DNA from: Rugosimonospora acidiphila
GTDB lineage: Bacteria; Actinomycetota; Actinomycetes; Mycobacteriales; Micromonosporaceae
Assembly: GCF_039543385.1 (NCBI RefSeq)
Contig: NZ_BAABJQ010000022.1
Coordinates: 86,005-150,004 of the forward strand
Reading direction: 5' to 3'
DNA length: 64,000 nt
Shown here: positions 31,666 through 40,843 of the stretch, one piece after another
How positions within the stretch are numbered: position 1 is the first letter of the stretch
Layout of the letters: each line of letters begins with the position of its first letter
The notes under the pieces: generated by a model
Told to the model about the DNA's origin: nothing
Database searches by the model: none
The model's input: the letters and a program-made list of their open reading frames with translations, nothing else
Position numbers and translations under genes: made by a program

Positions 31666-34600
31666 CAGCGGGAGTACGCCTCGAACTCGTAGAGCGAGTA
31701 CCCGTACGAGGTTGCCCGCTTCACTCCGGTCATCCGCACGTACCGTGCCGACGTCGCCGGGAACGTGTCGTTGTCCAGGCCGCCGTTGCCGGTGGTCGTG
31801 GACGAGACCGTACGCCAGGTGTTTCCGTCGCTGGACACGTCGATGCGGTACGCCGTGGCGTAGGCGTCCTCCCAGCGCAGGATCACCCGCCCGATCGACT
31901 GCGTCGAGCCCAGGTCCACCCTGATCCACTGGTTGTCGCTCCAGTTGCTGGACCACCGGCTGGTCGGGTCCCCGTCGGTCGCTTTGCCCGGCGTGTACCC
32001 GGTCAGCAGCTGGGTGCTCGACGCGCTGGCCGGCCGGCCCGCCGCCAGGTTGGCGATGGCGTCACCGCGGTGTGCGGGGAACGACACCACCTGCTGGTAC
32101 GTGGGGCGGTTCTGCCAGGAGATCGGGGAGTCGGTGATGCCGCCCAGCGGGGACTGGACGATGGTGTCCGCGCACCACTGGTCGCCCGCGGAGCAGGTGT
32201 CGTCGCCCGGGTACACCTGGCTGGCCGGCTCGGCCGCGGCTTGGTCCACAGTGGACAGCAGCATGCTCCGGCAGGAGGCCAGGTTGCCGCCACCGCAGTA
32301 GGTCTGGGCGAGTGGGCCGGCTACCGGCTGGCCGAGTACCGAGCGGATGTCCTTGCTGACATAGCCCCACCAGCCGTACTGGAACGAGGAACCCTTGTGC
32401 GGCTGGGATTCGTTGGCCGAGCCCGGTACGCCGGAGACGCTGCCCTGCTGTCCGCCCGAGGGCGATTCGTTGACCTGCATCGCGTCGGCCAGGGCGGTGT
32501 AGAGCGGATCGCCCAGCGAGGACTCGAACTCGCCGGCCACCAACAGCGGCCACCACGCGTCGAAGGTGCGGATCGCCGCGGCGTACTGGTAGGTGTGGCT
32601 GCCCGGTGCCGTTTCGAGGCGGTGCGACCCGGCCGCGTACCACTGCTGCAGGGCGGCGACCGCCGGATCGCTGGTCGGCTGGCTGGTGAGCACCGCCAGC
32701 AGCGGGCCGAGATCCTCCTTGGCGCGCAGGTCGAGGTTGGCGGCGTCCTCCATCACCTTCACCGCGTCCGACCGGCTCAGCTTGTGGCCGCCCGCCAGCG
32801 CCGCCCGCACGCCCTCGTCGAGCAGCTGGGCGCGCTGCACCGGGCCGAAGCTGAAGTTGCCGTCGGCCGCGCTGTAGTCCTTGGCCTGCTTGTTGTTCCA
32901 GCTGACGAAGTAGTCCTGGTTGAGCGCCTGGGGATGGGCCGAGGCGGGCAGGTAGTCGGCGGTGTTGGTGTCCGGGTTCCAGCCGGACCACTCGTGCGCC
33001 GCGTCCGCCGTCATCGGCAGGTTCGGGTCGGCGCCCGCCGGCCGGACCGGGTTGAGCCCGGAGTCGAAGTACGCGTTCTGGGTGGAGTTGACGTAGAACC
33101 AGTTGAACGCGTAGCCGACGTTGGCCGCGGCCGCGTCGAACCCGGCGGCGTCGCTCATCGCCGACGGGTCGTCGAACATCTGGAACCCGATCGCCGAGTC
33201 GGCCTCGTGCCGGTAGGTCGAGCGCAGGCTGGTGAACGCCGTGGGTACCCCGTTCACCGTGCCGCGCCAGGACACCAGGCCGTACCGGGTCCGGTAGGTG
33301 ACCAGCGTGTACGAGCCGGCCGGGGTCTCGTCGGCCAGGGTGGGCGTCCACGAGTCGGCCTGGGCCAGCCGATCCATCGGCAGGCACTGCCCGTGGTAGA
33401 GGTAGTAGTTGGCGGCGAGCGTCGGCGCGGCGCCGGACGGGTCGCACAGCGGCACCGCGTAGGTGTCGGTCATGTCCTGCTCGGCGGAGGTGGCGCTCCA
33501 CGCGTAATCCTGGCCGCGGCCCAGCTGCACGTACAGGTTGAGCCCGGCGAAGGCCGCGCCGCGGGCGCTGATCCCCGGCCCCTGCAGTTCCTCCAGCATC
33601 AGCAACTGCGGGGAGAAGTACCCGGTCTGCGGGCCGAACACGGCGACCGGGTGGCCCGTGGCGGAGTCGGCGGCGGAGATGACCACGGCGTTGGACATGC
33701 CCTGGTGGGTCTCGCCGATGTTCAGTCCGGGCAGCGCCCCGGCCGCCGAGCCCGCCGCCGAGTCGGATGCCGCCGCCGAGCCCGCCGCCGCCGTCGCCGA
33801 GCCGGTCGGGTTGGTGACTACCGGTATCGGGGCGGCGCTGCCCCGGTCGGGCAGTACCACGCCGGTCGCCGAGGACGGCGACTGTCCGTACGGGAAGCTC
33901 TGTCCATTGTGGAGTGTCAGTACCGTCTCCGGGTCGTTCTGCTCCCGGAACGCCTGCCACACCTGGTCGCCCATTGTCGGCCCGTACTTGGCCCGGGCCT
34001 CCACCCGGACCAGCGCGGAGGTCATCTCGGCGCCGCCGCCCCCGCCGAACAGGCCGCCGACCACCCCGGAGATCGCGATCAGGTCGGTGGGCGTGAACGG
34101 CTGCGGGCCGCCCGCGTTGGTGATCGCGTCCAAATGCCCGGTGAGCACGTACTCGCCCGGGCAGTTCACCGGCCGAGCCGCCATGCAGTGTCCGATGTAC
34201 CCGTTGATCCCGGCCAGGTAGTCGACCATGTCCGTGTAGAGCTGGGCGCCCCGGCTGCCGTCGGCGCGCAGGGTGTCCACCTGGGCCTGCAGGTCGGCCT
34301 CGGTGTACGGCGAGTTGCGCCACACGCTCTGCTCCAGCGCCCGGTTGGCCGGCGAGCCCCCGGCGAACGAGGTCAGCGTGCCCCGGCCGACGTGGCGCAG
34401 CAGATCCATGACGAACAGCCGGTCCTCGGCGCCGGCGTATCCGGCGCCGTACATGGTGCCGGAGCGGGTGGTGCCGGTGACGTGCGGTACGCCGGTGGCC
34501 TTGTCCCGCACGATGGTCACGTCGGAGCGGGGAGATTCGGTCGACTCGACCTGCCCGGCCGGCACCCCGAACGAACTGTCGTTGTAGAACTGGCCGATCT

Positions 34601-34925
34601 GCTCGTCGGTCAGGCCGGTGTAGCTGTTCAACAGGTTGGCGTACGCGTCGAGTTGGTCCGCGGAGTGCGCCGGCCGGGTGCCGAGGGCCTGGTGCGCGAG
34701 GATGTCGGCGAGCGTGGCGTTGCCGTTCTCGCCCGGCGGCAGGATGTCGTCGCACTGGTCGAGGCAGTAGTCATTGCCGGCCAGCACGCTGGCCGAGGCG
34801 GGCGCGGGGGACAGGAGCGGGGCGGCCAGCGCCCCGGCGCCGGCGAGGACCCCGGCGAGGGCGGCCCGTACCAGTCTGTTCCGGTGGCGCGGCGTGCGCC
34901 GCTGGGGCGAGTGACGACGCTGCAT
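31665..34925 (-). CDS. Secreted penicillin-acylase-family Ntn hydrolase with C-terminal F5/8-type (discoidin) domain
   Basis: 1086 residues from the ATG at 34925; an ATG at 34988 is in frame with a TACTAT box close by and cannot be excluded. The signal peptide ends PAPASA. The alpha part contains VTIVRDKATGVPHVTGTT. The nucleophile Ser is about 411 in THQGMSNAVVIS, just after an Ala/Ser spacer (about 375-398) that would be cut out during self-processing. A beta part follows to about 940. Residues about 950-1086 form a discoidin/CBM32-like domain with NLAAGRPASASS and DGDPTSRWSSNW. The family hydrolyses amides such as penicillin, acyl-homoserine lactones or lipopeptides; substrate unknown. The lectin-like domain may hold it on a surface glycan. 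Confidence 0.88.
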   Translation of the reverse strand: MQRRHSPQRRTPRHRNRLVRAALAGVLAGAGALAAPLLSPAPASASVLAGNDYCLDQCDDILPPGENGNATLADILAHQALGTRPAHSADQLDAYANLLNSYTGLTDEQIGQFYNDSSFGVPAGQVESTESPRSDVTIVRDKATGVPHVTGTTRSGTMYGAGYAGAEDRLFVMDLLRHVGRGTLTSFAGGSPANRALEQSVWRNSPYTEADLQAQVDTLRADGSRGAQLYTDMVDYLAGINGYIGHCMAARPVNCPGEYVLTGHLDAITNAGGPQPFTPTDLIAISGVVGGLFGGGGGAEMTSALVRVEARAKYGPTMGDQVWQAFREQNDPETVLTLHNGQSFPYGQSPSSATGVVLPDRGSAAPIPVVTNPTGSATAAAGSAAASDSAAGSAAGALPGLNIGETHQGMSNAVVISAADSATGHPVAVFGPQTGYFSPQLLMLEELQGPGISARGAAFAGLNLYVQLGRGQDYAWSATSAEQDMTDTYAVPLCDPSGAAPTLAANYYLYHGQCLPMDRLAQADSWTPTLADETPAGSYTLVTYRTRYGLVSWRGTVNGVPTAFTSLRSTYRHEADSAIGFQMFDDPSAMSDAAGFDAAAANVGYAFNWFYVNSTQNAYFDSGLNPVRPAGADPNLPMTADAAHEWSGWNPDTNTADYLPASAHPQALNQDYFVSWNNKQAKDYSAADGNFSFGPVQRAQLLDEGVRAALAGGHKLSRSDAVKVMEDAANLDLRAKEDLGPLLAVLTSQPTSDPAVAALQQWYAAGSHRLETAPGSHTYQYAAAIRTFDAWWPLLVAGEFESSLGDPLYTALADAMQVNESPSGGQQGSVSGVPGSANESQPHKGSSFQYGWWGYVSKDIRSVLGQPVAGPLAQTYCGGGNLASCRSMLLSTVDQAAAEPASQVYPGDDTCSAGDQWCADTIVQSPLGGITDSPISWQNRPTYQQVVSFPAHRGDAIANLAAGRPASASSTQLLTGYTPGKATDGDPTSRWSSNWSDNQWIRVDLGSTQSIGRVILRWEDAYATAYRIDVSSDGNTWRTVSSTTTGNGGLDNDTFPATSARYVRMTGVKRATSYGYSLYEFEAYSR

Positions 34926-35154
34926 GGCTGCGGTTCCCTTCAACAGGGGCCGGAAGGCGACCGGCCGGGACGTGAATCGGGTTCGCATACCGGATAGTAG
35001 GTTCTGAGGGATCGACGGAGTCGAATGGCGAGGCTCGATTCACATCGCGCATCTCACGGCAAAAGGGGCATATAGGTCGCCTGCGGGACTCGGTAACGGC
35101 ACGTCGCGGCCGGGCGACTGGCGCCGGCGAAGCCGGAAGTGCGATGGTCGTGCG

Positions 35155-37125
35155 GTGGACAGGTCAGCCGATCTCGAACTCGAGCCAGCGGACAGCGGCG
35201 CCCCCGACGGCGGTGGCGCTGCGGGCTCCGCTGGCACCGTCGGCACTGCTGGCTCCGTCGGCACTGCTGGCTCCGCTGGCACCGCTGCCTCCGCCGGCCA
35301 CGCGGTGCCCGGCGCCAGGCGAGGACAATCCCGTGCAGCGAGGGCGGCCGGCACGGCTAAGCCGGTCGGCGCCACGCGGCCACCGGCCGGCACGGTCGGG
35401 CAGGGCGGGACGGTTGGGCAGGGCGGGACGGTGACGCCCGCCGAGCGGGCCGAGTCGGACGCCGCGCTGAGCTGGGCCGCGCGGGTGCAGCGGCTGGAGA
35501 CCGAGCTGGCCGGGCTGCGCCGGGCGATGCGCGGCCGGGCCCTGATCGAGCAGGCCAAGGGGCTGCTCGCGGGCACACTGGACTGCACGCCGGACGCCGC
35601 GTTCGAGCACCTGTCCCGGCTGTCCCAGCACGAGAACCGCCGGCTGGTCGAGGTGGCGGCGCGGATCATGGGTACGGCCGTGCCGGCCGGCCTCGACGAG
35701 CCGGACCCCGAGCCCGAACCCGCGGGCGAGGGCTTCGCGTCGACCGTGTACGTCAACGCCTCCGGCGAGCCGGACGCGCTGGCGCCCGCCGCGCCCGCGG
35801 ACGCGCCGGCCCTGCCCGCCGAGGCCCGGGTCCGGCTGCAGATTGTGACCAGCGCGGTGGCCTCCGCGCAGACCGTCGCGGAGATCGCCGAGCGGCTGCT
35901 CGCCGAGGGCGTCGAGTCGCTCGAGGCCGACGCCGTGCTGATCTACATTGCCGAGCCGGACGGTGCCCTGCGCATGGCCAGCTGCGCCGGGCTGCCCGCC
36001 CAGGTGGCCAGCGACTGGCAGCGGATCCCGTCCGCGGTGCCCACGGTGCTCGGCGAGGCGATCGCCAGCGGGTCTCCGCTGTGGTTCACCGCCCGCGACG
36101 AACACGGCTACCTGCTGGTCGGCGACGGGGCGGCCCGGGCGGCGCTGCCGCTGCGCCACGCCGGGCGCACCTTCGGCGTCCTGGAGCCGATCTGGGCGCT
36201 GCCGCGCGAGTTCTCCCCGGAGGATCGGGCGTACCTGGAGGCCCTGGCCGCCGCGGTCGCCACGCGGATCTGGCAGTTCGACCGGCTGGCCGTCGACGTG
36301 CTGGCCGCGCCCGGTCACTGGCTGCAGTCCGCGCTGGACACCGTGGCCGCCCCGACGCTCCTGCTGTCGCCGGTGCGCGACGAGGACGGCGCGGTGATCG
36401 ACTTTTCCATCGACTTCGCCTCCTCACAGGCCGGGCAGCCGTACGACCAGGAGCCGGCGGAGCTGGTCGGTGCCCGGCTGCTGGACGTGCGCCCCACCCT
36501 CGCCGTGGCCGGGGTCTTCGACGCGTACCGGCAGGTCCTGCTCACCGGTACGCCCTGGCGGCGGTCCGCCCAGACCGAGACGATCCTGGTCCGGGGCAAG
36601 CCCCGGCAGGTGCTGATCAGCCACGCCGCCGCCCGGCTGGGCGACGGGCTGCTGGCCAGCTGGCAGGTGCACGACGCCGAGGCGGAGCTGGCCCGGGCGG
36701 CCGTGGTCGAGGATCTGGGCAAGCTCGGCTACGCCGAGTGGGAGATTGGCAGCGGGCAGCTGCGCTGGTCGGCCGGCATGTACCGGATCTTCGACCGGAG
36801 CCCGTCGCGCGGTCCGCTGTCGCTGGACGAGATCCCGGCGCAGGTGCTGCCGGAGGACCTCCCGGACCTGGAGCGCGAGCTGCGCGCCCTGATCGCCGAG
36901 CGGAGCCCGGCGGAGATCCAGTTCCGGATCGCGTTGCGTGGTGGGGCCCGGGCGCTGCGGGTGCTCATCCGCCCCACCTACGACGCGGCCGGCGAGCTGA
37001 CCCTGGTCCACGCGGTCGCACAGGACGTGACCGAGCTGCGGCTGCGGGCCGACTCCGCGCGCCGGGACCAGCAGGTCGCGGCCATGCGCCGGGTGCACAA
37101 GGGTGGCCGGACGAGCGGGTCCTGA
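35155..37125 (+). CDS. ANTAR-GAF-PAS signalling protein
   Basis: Up to 656 residues. The first 90 are low complexity (GTAG/GSAG units) without a good ribosome site, and a GTG at 35431 is a plausible later start. Then comes an ANTAR RNA-binding segment with RRAMRGRALIEQAKGLLAG (about 120-175), a GAF domain (about 225-380) and two PAS-like domains (about 390-520 and 525-640) ending VAQDVTELRLRADSARRD. ANTAR proteins act as antiterminators; with GAF and PAS sensing, this is a multi-input regulator. The gene 100 bp downstream, a MEDS-HATPase protein, is probably in the same signalling unit. Confidence 0.8.
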   Translation: MDRSADLELEPADSGAPDGGGAAGSAGTVGTAGSVGTAGSAGTAASAGHAVPGARRGQSRAARAAGTAKPVGATRPPAGTVGQGGTVGQGGTVTPAERAESDAALSWAARVQRLETELAGLRRAMRGRALIEQAKGLLAGTLDCTPDAAFEHLSRLSQHENRRLVEVAARIMGTAVPAGLDEPDPEPEPAGEGFASTVYVNASGEPDALAPAAPADAPALPAEARVRLQIVTSAVASAQTVAEIAERLLAEGVESLEADAVLIYIAEPDGALRMASCAGLPAQVASDWQRIPSAVPTVLGEAIASGSPLWFTARDEHGYLLVGDGAARAALPLRHAGRTFGVLEPIWALPREFSPEDRAYLEALAAAVATRIWQFDRLAVDVLAAPGHWLQSALDTVAAPTLLLSPVRDEDGAVIDFSIDFASSQAGQPYDQEPAELVGARLLDVRPTLAVAGVFDAYRQVLLTGTPWRRSAQTETILVRGKPRQVLISHAAARLGDGLLASWQVHDAEAELARAAVVEDLGKLGYAEWEIGSGQLRWSAGMYRIFDRSPSRGPLSLDEIPAQVLPEDLPDLERELRALIAERSPAEIQFRIALRGGARALRVLIRPTYDAAGELTLVHAVAQDVTELRLRADSARRDQQVAAMRRVHKGGRTSGS

Positions 37126-37224
37126 CACTGGGTGACGGCCGGTCGCGCCACCGGCCGCGGCGGCTCGGCGTATCGTCACCGTGACCGGTCCGCGGCAGGG
37201 CGGACGGCGAGTGGACATCGGGCG

Positions 37225-38184
37225 ATGAAAGCGGACACAGAGCGCGAAGAGCATCATCAGGTCGGCGGTCGCGCCGGCCTGGCCCACGAGGCTCTGCTCT
37301 ACCGTGATGCCGCCGACCTGCTCGCCACGATCGTCCCGTTCGTGCGCGACGGGCTGGCCGCCGACGAACCCGTGCTGCTGGTCATGCCCGGCCCCAATCT
37401 GGAACTGCTCGGCGCCGCCCTGGGCGACGCGGCGGAGCTGGTCCGCTTCCTCGACATGACCGAGGCCGGCCGCAACCCTGGGCGGATCATTCCGTGGGTG
37501 CTGCACGCGTTCATCCAGGAGCGGACCGGCCGCCGGGTCCGGATCGTCGGGGAGCCGGTGTTCGTGGGCCGCAGCGCCGAGGAGTACCCGGCCTGCGCCC
37601 AGCACGAGGCGCTGATCAACGACGCGCTCGCCGGGCACGCGGCGGCCATCCTCTGCTCGTACGACGCCTCGCGGCTGGACGCCCGGGTGCTGGCCGACAC
37701 CTGGCGCACGCACCCGGTGGTCTCGGCCCAGGACGGGCGCCGGACCAGCGGCGACTACCGGCCCGACGACGTGCTCGGCGCGTACAACCAGCCGCTGCCG
37801 GAGGTCCCCGCCGGCGCCGAGGTGCTCGACTTCGACGGGACCGGGCTGGGCGCGCTGCGCGACGCGGTGGCCGGGTACGCGCGGCGGGCCGGGCTGACCG
37901 AGCGGCGGGTCGTGGACCTGCAGTTGGCCGTGAACGAGCTGGTGACCAATGCGGTCATGCACGGCGCGGGCAGCGGCACGCTGTGGATCTGGACGGAGCC
38001 GGACGCGGTGACCTGCGAGGTGCGCGACCGGGGTCGCGCGGTGGTGCCGTTGGCCGGCCGGGTTCCGCCCGGGCCGGGCAGCGTGCGCGGCCGCGGCCTG
38101 GTGCTGGTCAACTACGTCAGCGACCTGGTGCGCATTTACACCCGGCCCGAGGGGACCGCGATCCGGCTGTGGATGCGCTTCTGA
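37225..38184 (+). CDS. MEDS-HATPase fusion (sensor plus anti-sigma-type kinase)
   Basis: 319 residues. The N-terminal MEDS domain (about 20-190) has HEALLYRDAADLLATIVPFVRDG and ICSYDASRLD-like motifs. The C-terminal GHKL domain (about 215-319) has the N-box LQLAVNELVTNAVMHG and the G2 box GRGLVLVNYV. It carries in one chain the two functions that are split between the genes at 13957 and 14390, apart from the STAS domain. Such proteins are thought to bind sigma factors or antagonists in response to a signal caught by MEDS. The stop is six bases from that of the convergent VOC gene. Confidence 0.87.
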   Translation: MKADTEREEHHQVGGRAGLAHEALLYRDAADLLATIVPFVRDGLAADEPVLLVMPGPNLELLGAALGDAAELVRFLDMTEAGRNPGRIIPWVLHAFIQERTGRRVRIVGEPVFVGRSAEEYPACAQHEALINDALAGHAAAILCSYDASRLDARVLADTWRTHPVVSAQDGRRTSGDYRPDDVLGAYNQPLPEVPAGAEVLDFDGTGLGALRDAVAGYARRAGLTERRVVDLQLAVNELVTNAVMHGAGSGTLWIWTEPDAVTCEVRDRGRAVVPLAGRVPPGPGSVRGRGLVLVNYVSDLVRIYTRPEGTAIRLWMRF

Positions 38185-38190
38185 CCCGGG

Positions 38191-38565
38191 TCAGGCCGGC
38201 GACATCACCTCGTAGAGATTGCGGGCCGCGTCGACGAAGAACAGGCCACGCGGGCACAGCGGATGGTCGATGCGGCCGTTGTCCGGCTGGTCGGGCCGGC
38301 TGCCGAACGGCACGCCGCGCTCGGTGATCCTGGCCAGGATCGCGTCGAAGGTGGCCGGATCGACGTCGAAGGCGAGATGGTGGCCCACCGGGTCGGGCAC
38401 CGTCATGAAGTCCAGCGTCAGCGCGTCATTGATCCGGACCGGCGCGAAGTGCCCCTGCCGGCCGGCCAGCGGCAGGCGGGTCAACCCCATGACGGCGGCG
38501 AAGAAGTCGGCCGCCTCGACGTTGTCGACGGCCGGGACGATGGTGTGGTTGAGGGTCACGGTCAT
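38191..38565 (-). CDS. VOC-family (glyoxalase/bleomycin-resistance fold) protein
   Basis: 124 residues. It starts MTVTLNHTIVPAVDNVEAADFFAAVMGL and has HHLAFDVDPATFDAIL and GLFFVDAARNLYEVM, two beta-alpha-beta-beta-beta units of the vicinal oxygen chelate fold. Probable metal ligands are His in NHTIV, His in HHLAF and Glu in YEVM. The ATG lies in a 4-bp ATGA overlap with the TetR stop, so the pair is an operon and this is the likely enzyme controlled by TetR. Substrate unknown; a detoxifying or dioxygenase-like role is usual. Confidence 0.82.
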   Translation of the reverse strand: MTVTLNHTIVPAVDNVEAADFFAAVMGLTRLPLAGRQGHFAPVRINDALTLDFMTVPDPVGHHLAFDVDPATFDAILARITERGVPFGSRPDQPDNGRIDHPLCPRGLFFVDAARNLYEVMSPA

Positions 38566-39176
38566 GTCGCGCTCCGGTCCTGGGTGCGGGCACCGAAGAG
38601 CAGGATGTCGACGAGGTCCGCCGGGGCCGGCGAGCCCGGCTCGTCGTCCGGCCTCCGCAGGTGGGTGAACAGCAGCCCGAGGAACGCCGAGGCCACCAGC
38701 TCCGGGGCGAAGCGCAGCGCCGCCCGGTCGGGCTCCAGCAGCTCCGCGACGGAGTCCCGGACGGCGTTCATCGACTCCTCCCGCGCGTTGGGCGCCGGCC
38801 GGGCACCCGGCCGCCGGTGGCCGGAGGAGTGCAGCGCGCCGGCCACGGCGCCCATCCGGGCGAGATGGCCCCGCAGCGCCTCGATCGCGTCGGTCAGCCG
38901 TGCGGCGAGGGGCTGGTCGAGGGGGATGGAAGCCAGCTCCCGCAGCACGTGATCGGGCCGGGCGGCCTCGGCCATGCACTCGTCGAGCACCTCGTCCTTG
39001 TCGGCGAAGGCCCGGAAGATGGTGGCCTCGCCGATGCCGGCCGCGCGGGCGATCTGACTCGTGGTGACGGCGGTACCGTGCTCGGCCACGAGCGGCAGGG
39101 CCGCCGCCACGATCATCGCGCGGCGCTGCTCCTGACTCATGCCGGGCGCGCGCCGCCGTTCGCTGGTCCGGGTCAT
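38562..39176 (-). CDS. TetR-family repressor
   Basis: 204 residues. N-terminal HTH ATTSQIARAAGIGEATIFRAFADKDEV-like (about residues 37-63) is clear; the C-terminal ligand domain is helical. Twelve bases upstream of its ATG lies a perfect 22-bp palindrome, almost certainly its operator, so it represses itself and the coupled VOC gene. The adjacent MFS transporter ends on the far side of this region on the same strand and is not part of the operon. Confidence 0.9.
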   Translation of the reverse strand: MTRTSERRRAPGMSQEQRRAMIVAAALPLVAEHGTAVTTSQIARAAGIGEATIFRAFADKDEVLDECMAEAARPDHVLRELASIPLDQPLAARLTDAIEALRGHLARMGAVAGALHSSGHRRPGARPAPNAREESMNAVRDSVAELLEPDRAALRFAPELVASAFLGLLFTHLRRPDDEPGSPAPADLVDILLFGARTQDRSAT

Positions 39177-39187
39177 GCGGGTAGCGT

Positions 39188-39209
39188 ACGGAGTGAGCGC
39201 TCACTCCGT
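39188..39209 (-). promoter_or_regulatory. Perfect 22-bp palindrome, TetR operator
   Basis: ACGGAGTGAGC followed by its exact complement GCTCACTCCGT, 12 bp before the TetR start. GAGTGAGC-type arms are usual in TetR operators of actinobacteria. Confidence 0.85.
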
Positions 39210-39234
39210 CAACGGGAGGCGGGGCGGCCGGTTC

Positions 39235-40629
39235 TCAGCCGGCCGGCCCCCCGACGTCCTCGCTGTCCTTGGCATCCCCGACATCCTTGGCGTCCCCGAC
39301 GTCCCCCGCGTCTTTGTCGCCGGTCGCGGGCCGCTGCGTCGGTACCGCCGAAGCCGCCGGGCCGGCACCGGCCAGCTCCAGGCCGCTGGTGCGGTCGGTG
39401 CCGAACCGCACGCCCCTGGCCTCGCTGCCCAGCGCGGTGAACGCCGCCACCGCGACCAGCACCGGGATCACCGTCACGGCCAGCGCGAACGGGTACCCGT
39501 GCCGGGCCGCCAGCGCCTGCTGGATCGGCAGGTTGAACGCGGCCAGGCAGTTGCCCAGCTGGTACGTGATGCCGGGGTAGAAGCCGCGGATCTCGTCGGG
39601 GCTCAGCTCGGTCAGGTGCGCCGGGATCACGCCCCAGGCGCCCTGCACCATGATCTGCATCAGGAACGAGCCGAGGCACAGCATCCCGGCGCTGGTGGAG
39701 TAGGCGAAGATGGGCACGATCGGCAGCCCCAGCACCGCGCAGATGACGATCATCCGGCGCCGGCCGAACCGCTGCGACAGGGCGCCGACGAGGGTACCGC
39801 CGATGATCGCCCCGACGTTGTAGATGACCGCGATCCAGGTGGCCGTGGTGGGGGACAGGTGTACGCCCTCCTTGAGGAACGTGGGGTACACGTCCTGGGT
39901 GCCGTGGCTCATCCAGTTGAACGCGGTCATCAGCAGCACCAGGAACACGAAGCGGCGCAGGATCACCGGATTGAGCAGCACCTGCCGGATCCCGGTGCGG
40001 GTGCGGACCTGCCGTTGCCGGGCCGCCTCCCAGACCTGTGACTCCCGTACCCGGCTGCGCACGTACAGGCTGATCAGCGCGGGAATGATGGACAGCGCGA
40101 ACAGCCAGCGCCAGGACAGCCCGCCGACCGAGTGCACCAGCAGGAACGCCAGCGAGGCGACCAGGTACCCGATCGAGTAGCCCTCCTGCAGGATGCCGGA
40201 GAACAGCCCGCGCCGGCTCGCCGGAATCTTCTCCATGGCCAGCGCCGCGCCCAGTCCCCACTCGCCGCCCATGCCGATGCCGTAGAGCAGTCGCAGGATC
40301 AGCAGCACGGTGAAGTTGGGCGCGAACGCGCACAGGAACCCGACGACGGAGTAGAACGTGACGTCGACCATCAGCGGCCTGCGCCGGCCGACCCGGTCCG
40401 CCCACAGCCCGAACAGCAGCGCGCCGACCGGGCGCATCAGCAGCGTGGCCGTGGTCAGGAAGGCCACCCGGGTCAGCGGAACGTGGAAGTCCTTGGCGAT
40501 GTCGGCGTAGACGAGCACGACGATGAAGTAGTCGAAGGCGTCCATCGACCAGCCCAGCAGGGCGGCCAGGAAGGCGTTGCGTTGATCGGCGTCGAGCCGG
40601 TCCGTGCGGGGTGCGGCGACAGTCGACAT
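39235..40629 (-). CDS. MFS transporter of the sugar-acid/metabolite:H+ symporter type
   Basis: 464 residues from the ATG at 40629; an in-frame ATG at 40656 is possible, and neither has a strong ribosome site. Twelve membrane helices with the MFS loop GLWADRVGRRRPLM between helices 2 and 3 and the YGIGMGGEWGLG segment typical of the NanT/metabolite:H+ branch (sialate, shikimate, benzoate-like carboxylates). The last 40 residues are a soluble tail with DVGDAKD repeats. It imports a carboxylate with protons. Glucarate, degraded by the operon at 45 kb, is a reasonable but unproven substrate. Confidence 0.83.
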   Translation of the reverse strand: MSTVAAPRTDRLDADQRNAFLAALLGWSMDAFDYFIVVLVYADIAKDFHVPLTRVAFLTTATLLMRPVGALLFGLWADRVGRRRPLMVDVTFYSVVGFLCAFAPNFTVLLILRLLYGIGMGGEWGLGAALAMEKIPASRRGLFSGILQEGYSIGYLVASLAFLLVHSVGGLSWRWLFALSIIPALISLYVRSRVRESQVWEAARQRQVRTRTGIRQVLLNPVILRRFVFLVLLMTAFNWMSHGTQDVYPTFLKEGVHLSPTTATWIAVIYNVGAIIGGTLVGALSQRFGRRRMIVICAVLGLPIVPIFAYSTSAGMLCLGSFLMQIMVQGAWGVIPAHLTELSPDEIRGFYPGITYQLGNCLAAFNLPIQQALAARHGYPFALAVTVIPVLVAVAAFTALGSEARGVRFGTDRTSGLELAGAGPAASAVPTQRPATGDKDAGDVGDAKDVGDAKDSEDVGGPAG

Positions 40630-40678
40630 GAATTTAGATCTATCGCAGATTTCCATGTATGTCCATCTCTGGACTTCA

Positions 40679-40690
40679 TAGGTATACCTA
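40679..40690 (-). promoter_or_regulatory. TAGGTATACCTA palindrome upstream of the MFS gene
   Basis: Perfect 12-bp palindrome about 50 bp before the MFS start, in an AT-rich stretch. GTATAC-centred sites are often bound by GntR-type repressors; none is adjacent. Confidence 0.4.
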
Positions 40691-40843
40691 GTCCGACAAC
40701 GGGCCGACTAGGCACTCCGCCGGCCCGCGGATAGGTAGCCGCTGCCGATGGCCAGCGGCCCTTACCGCCCGAGGATGGAATCACGCCGGGAACGACCGGC
40801 GACCACCGCCGGCCGGACGGCCGGCGCGACAGAGGAGACCGAC

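Noticed and set aside
32070..34997. 975-codon open frame on the plus strand opposite the acylase gene
   Set aside because: Shadow of a high-GC gene; the minus strand carries the signal peptide, Ntn motifs and discoidin domain.
35040..35756. 238-codon minus-strand frame over the 5' part of the ANTAR gene
   Set aside because: Low-complexity product; the plus strand encodes a clear ANTAR helix pair.
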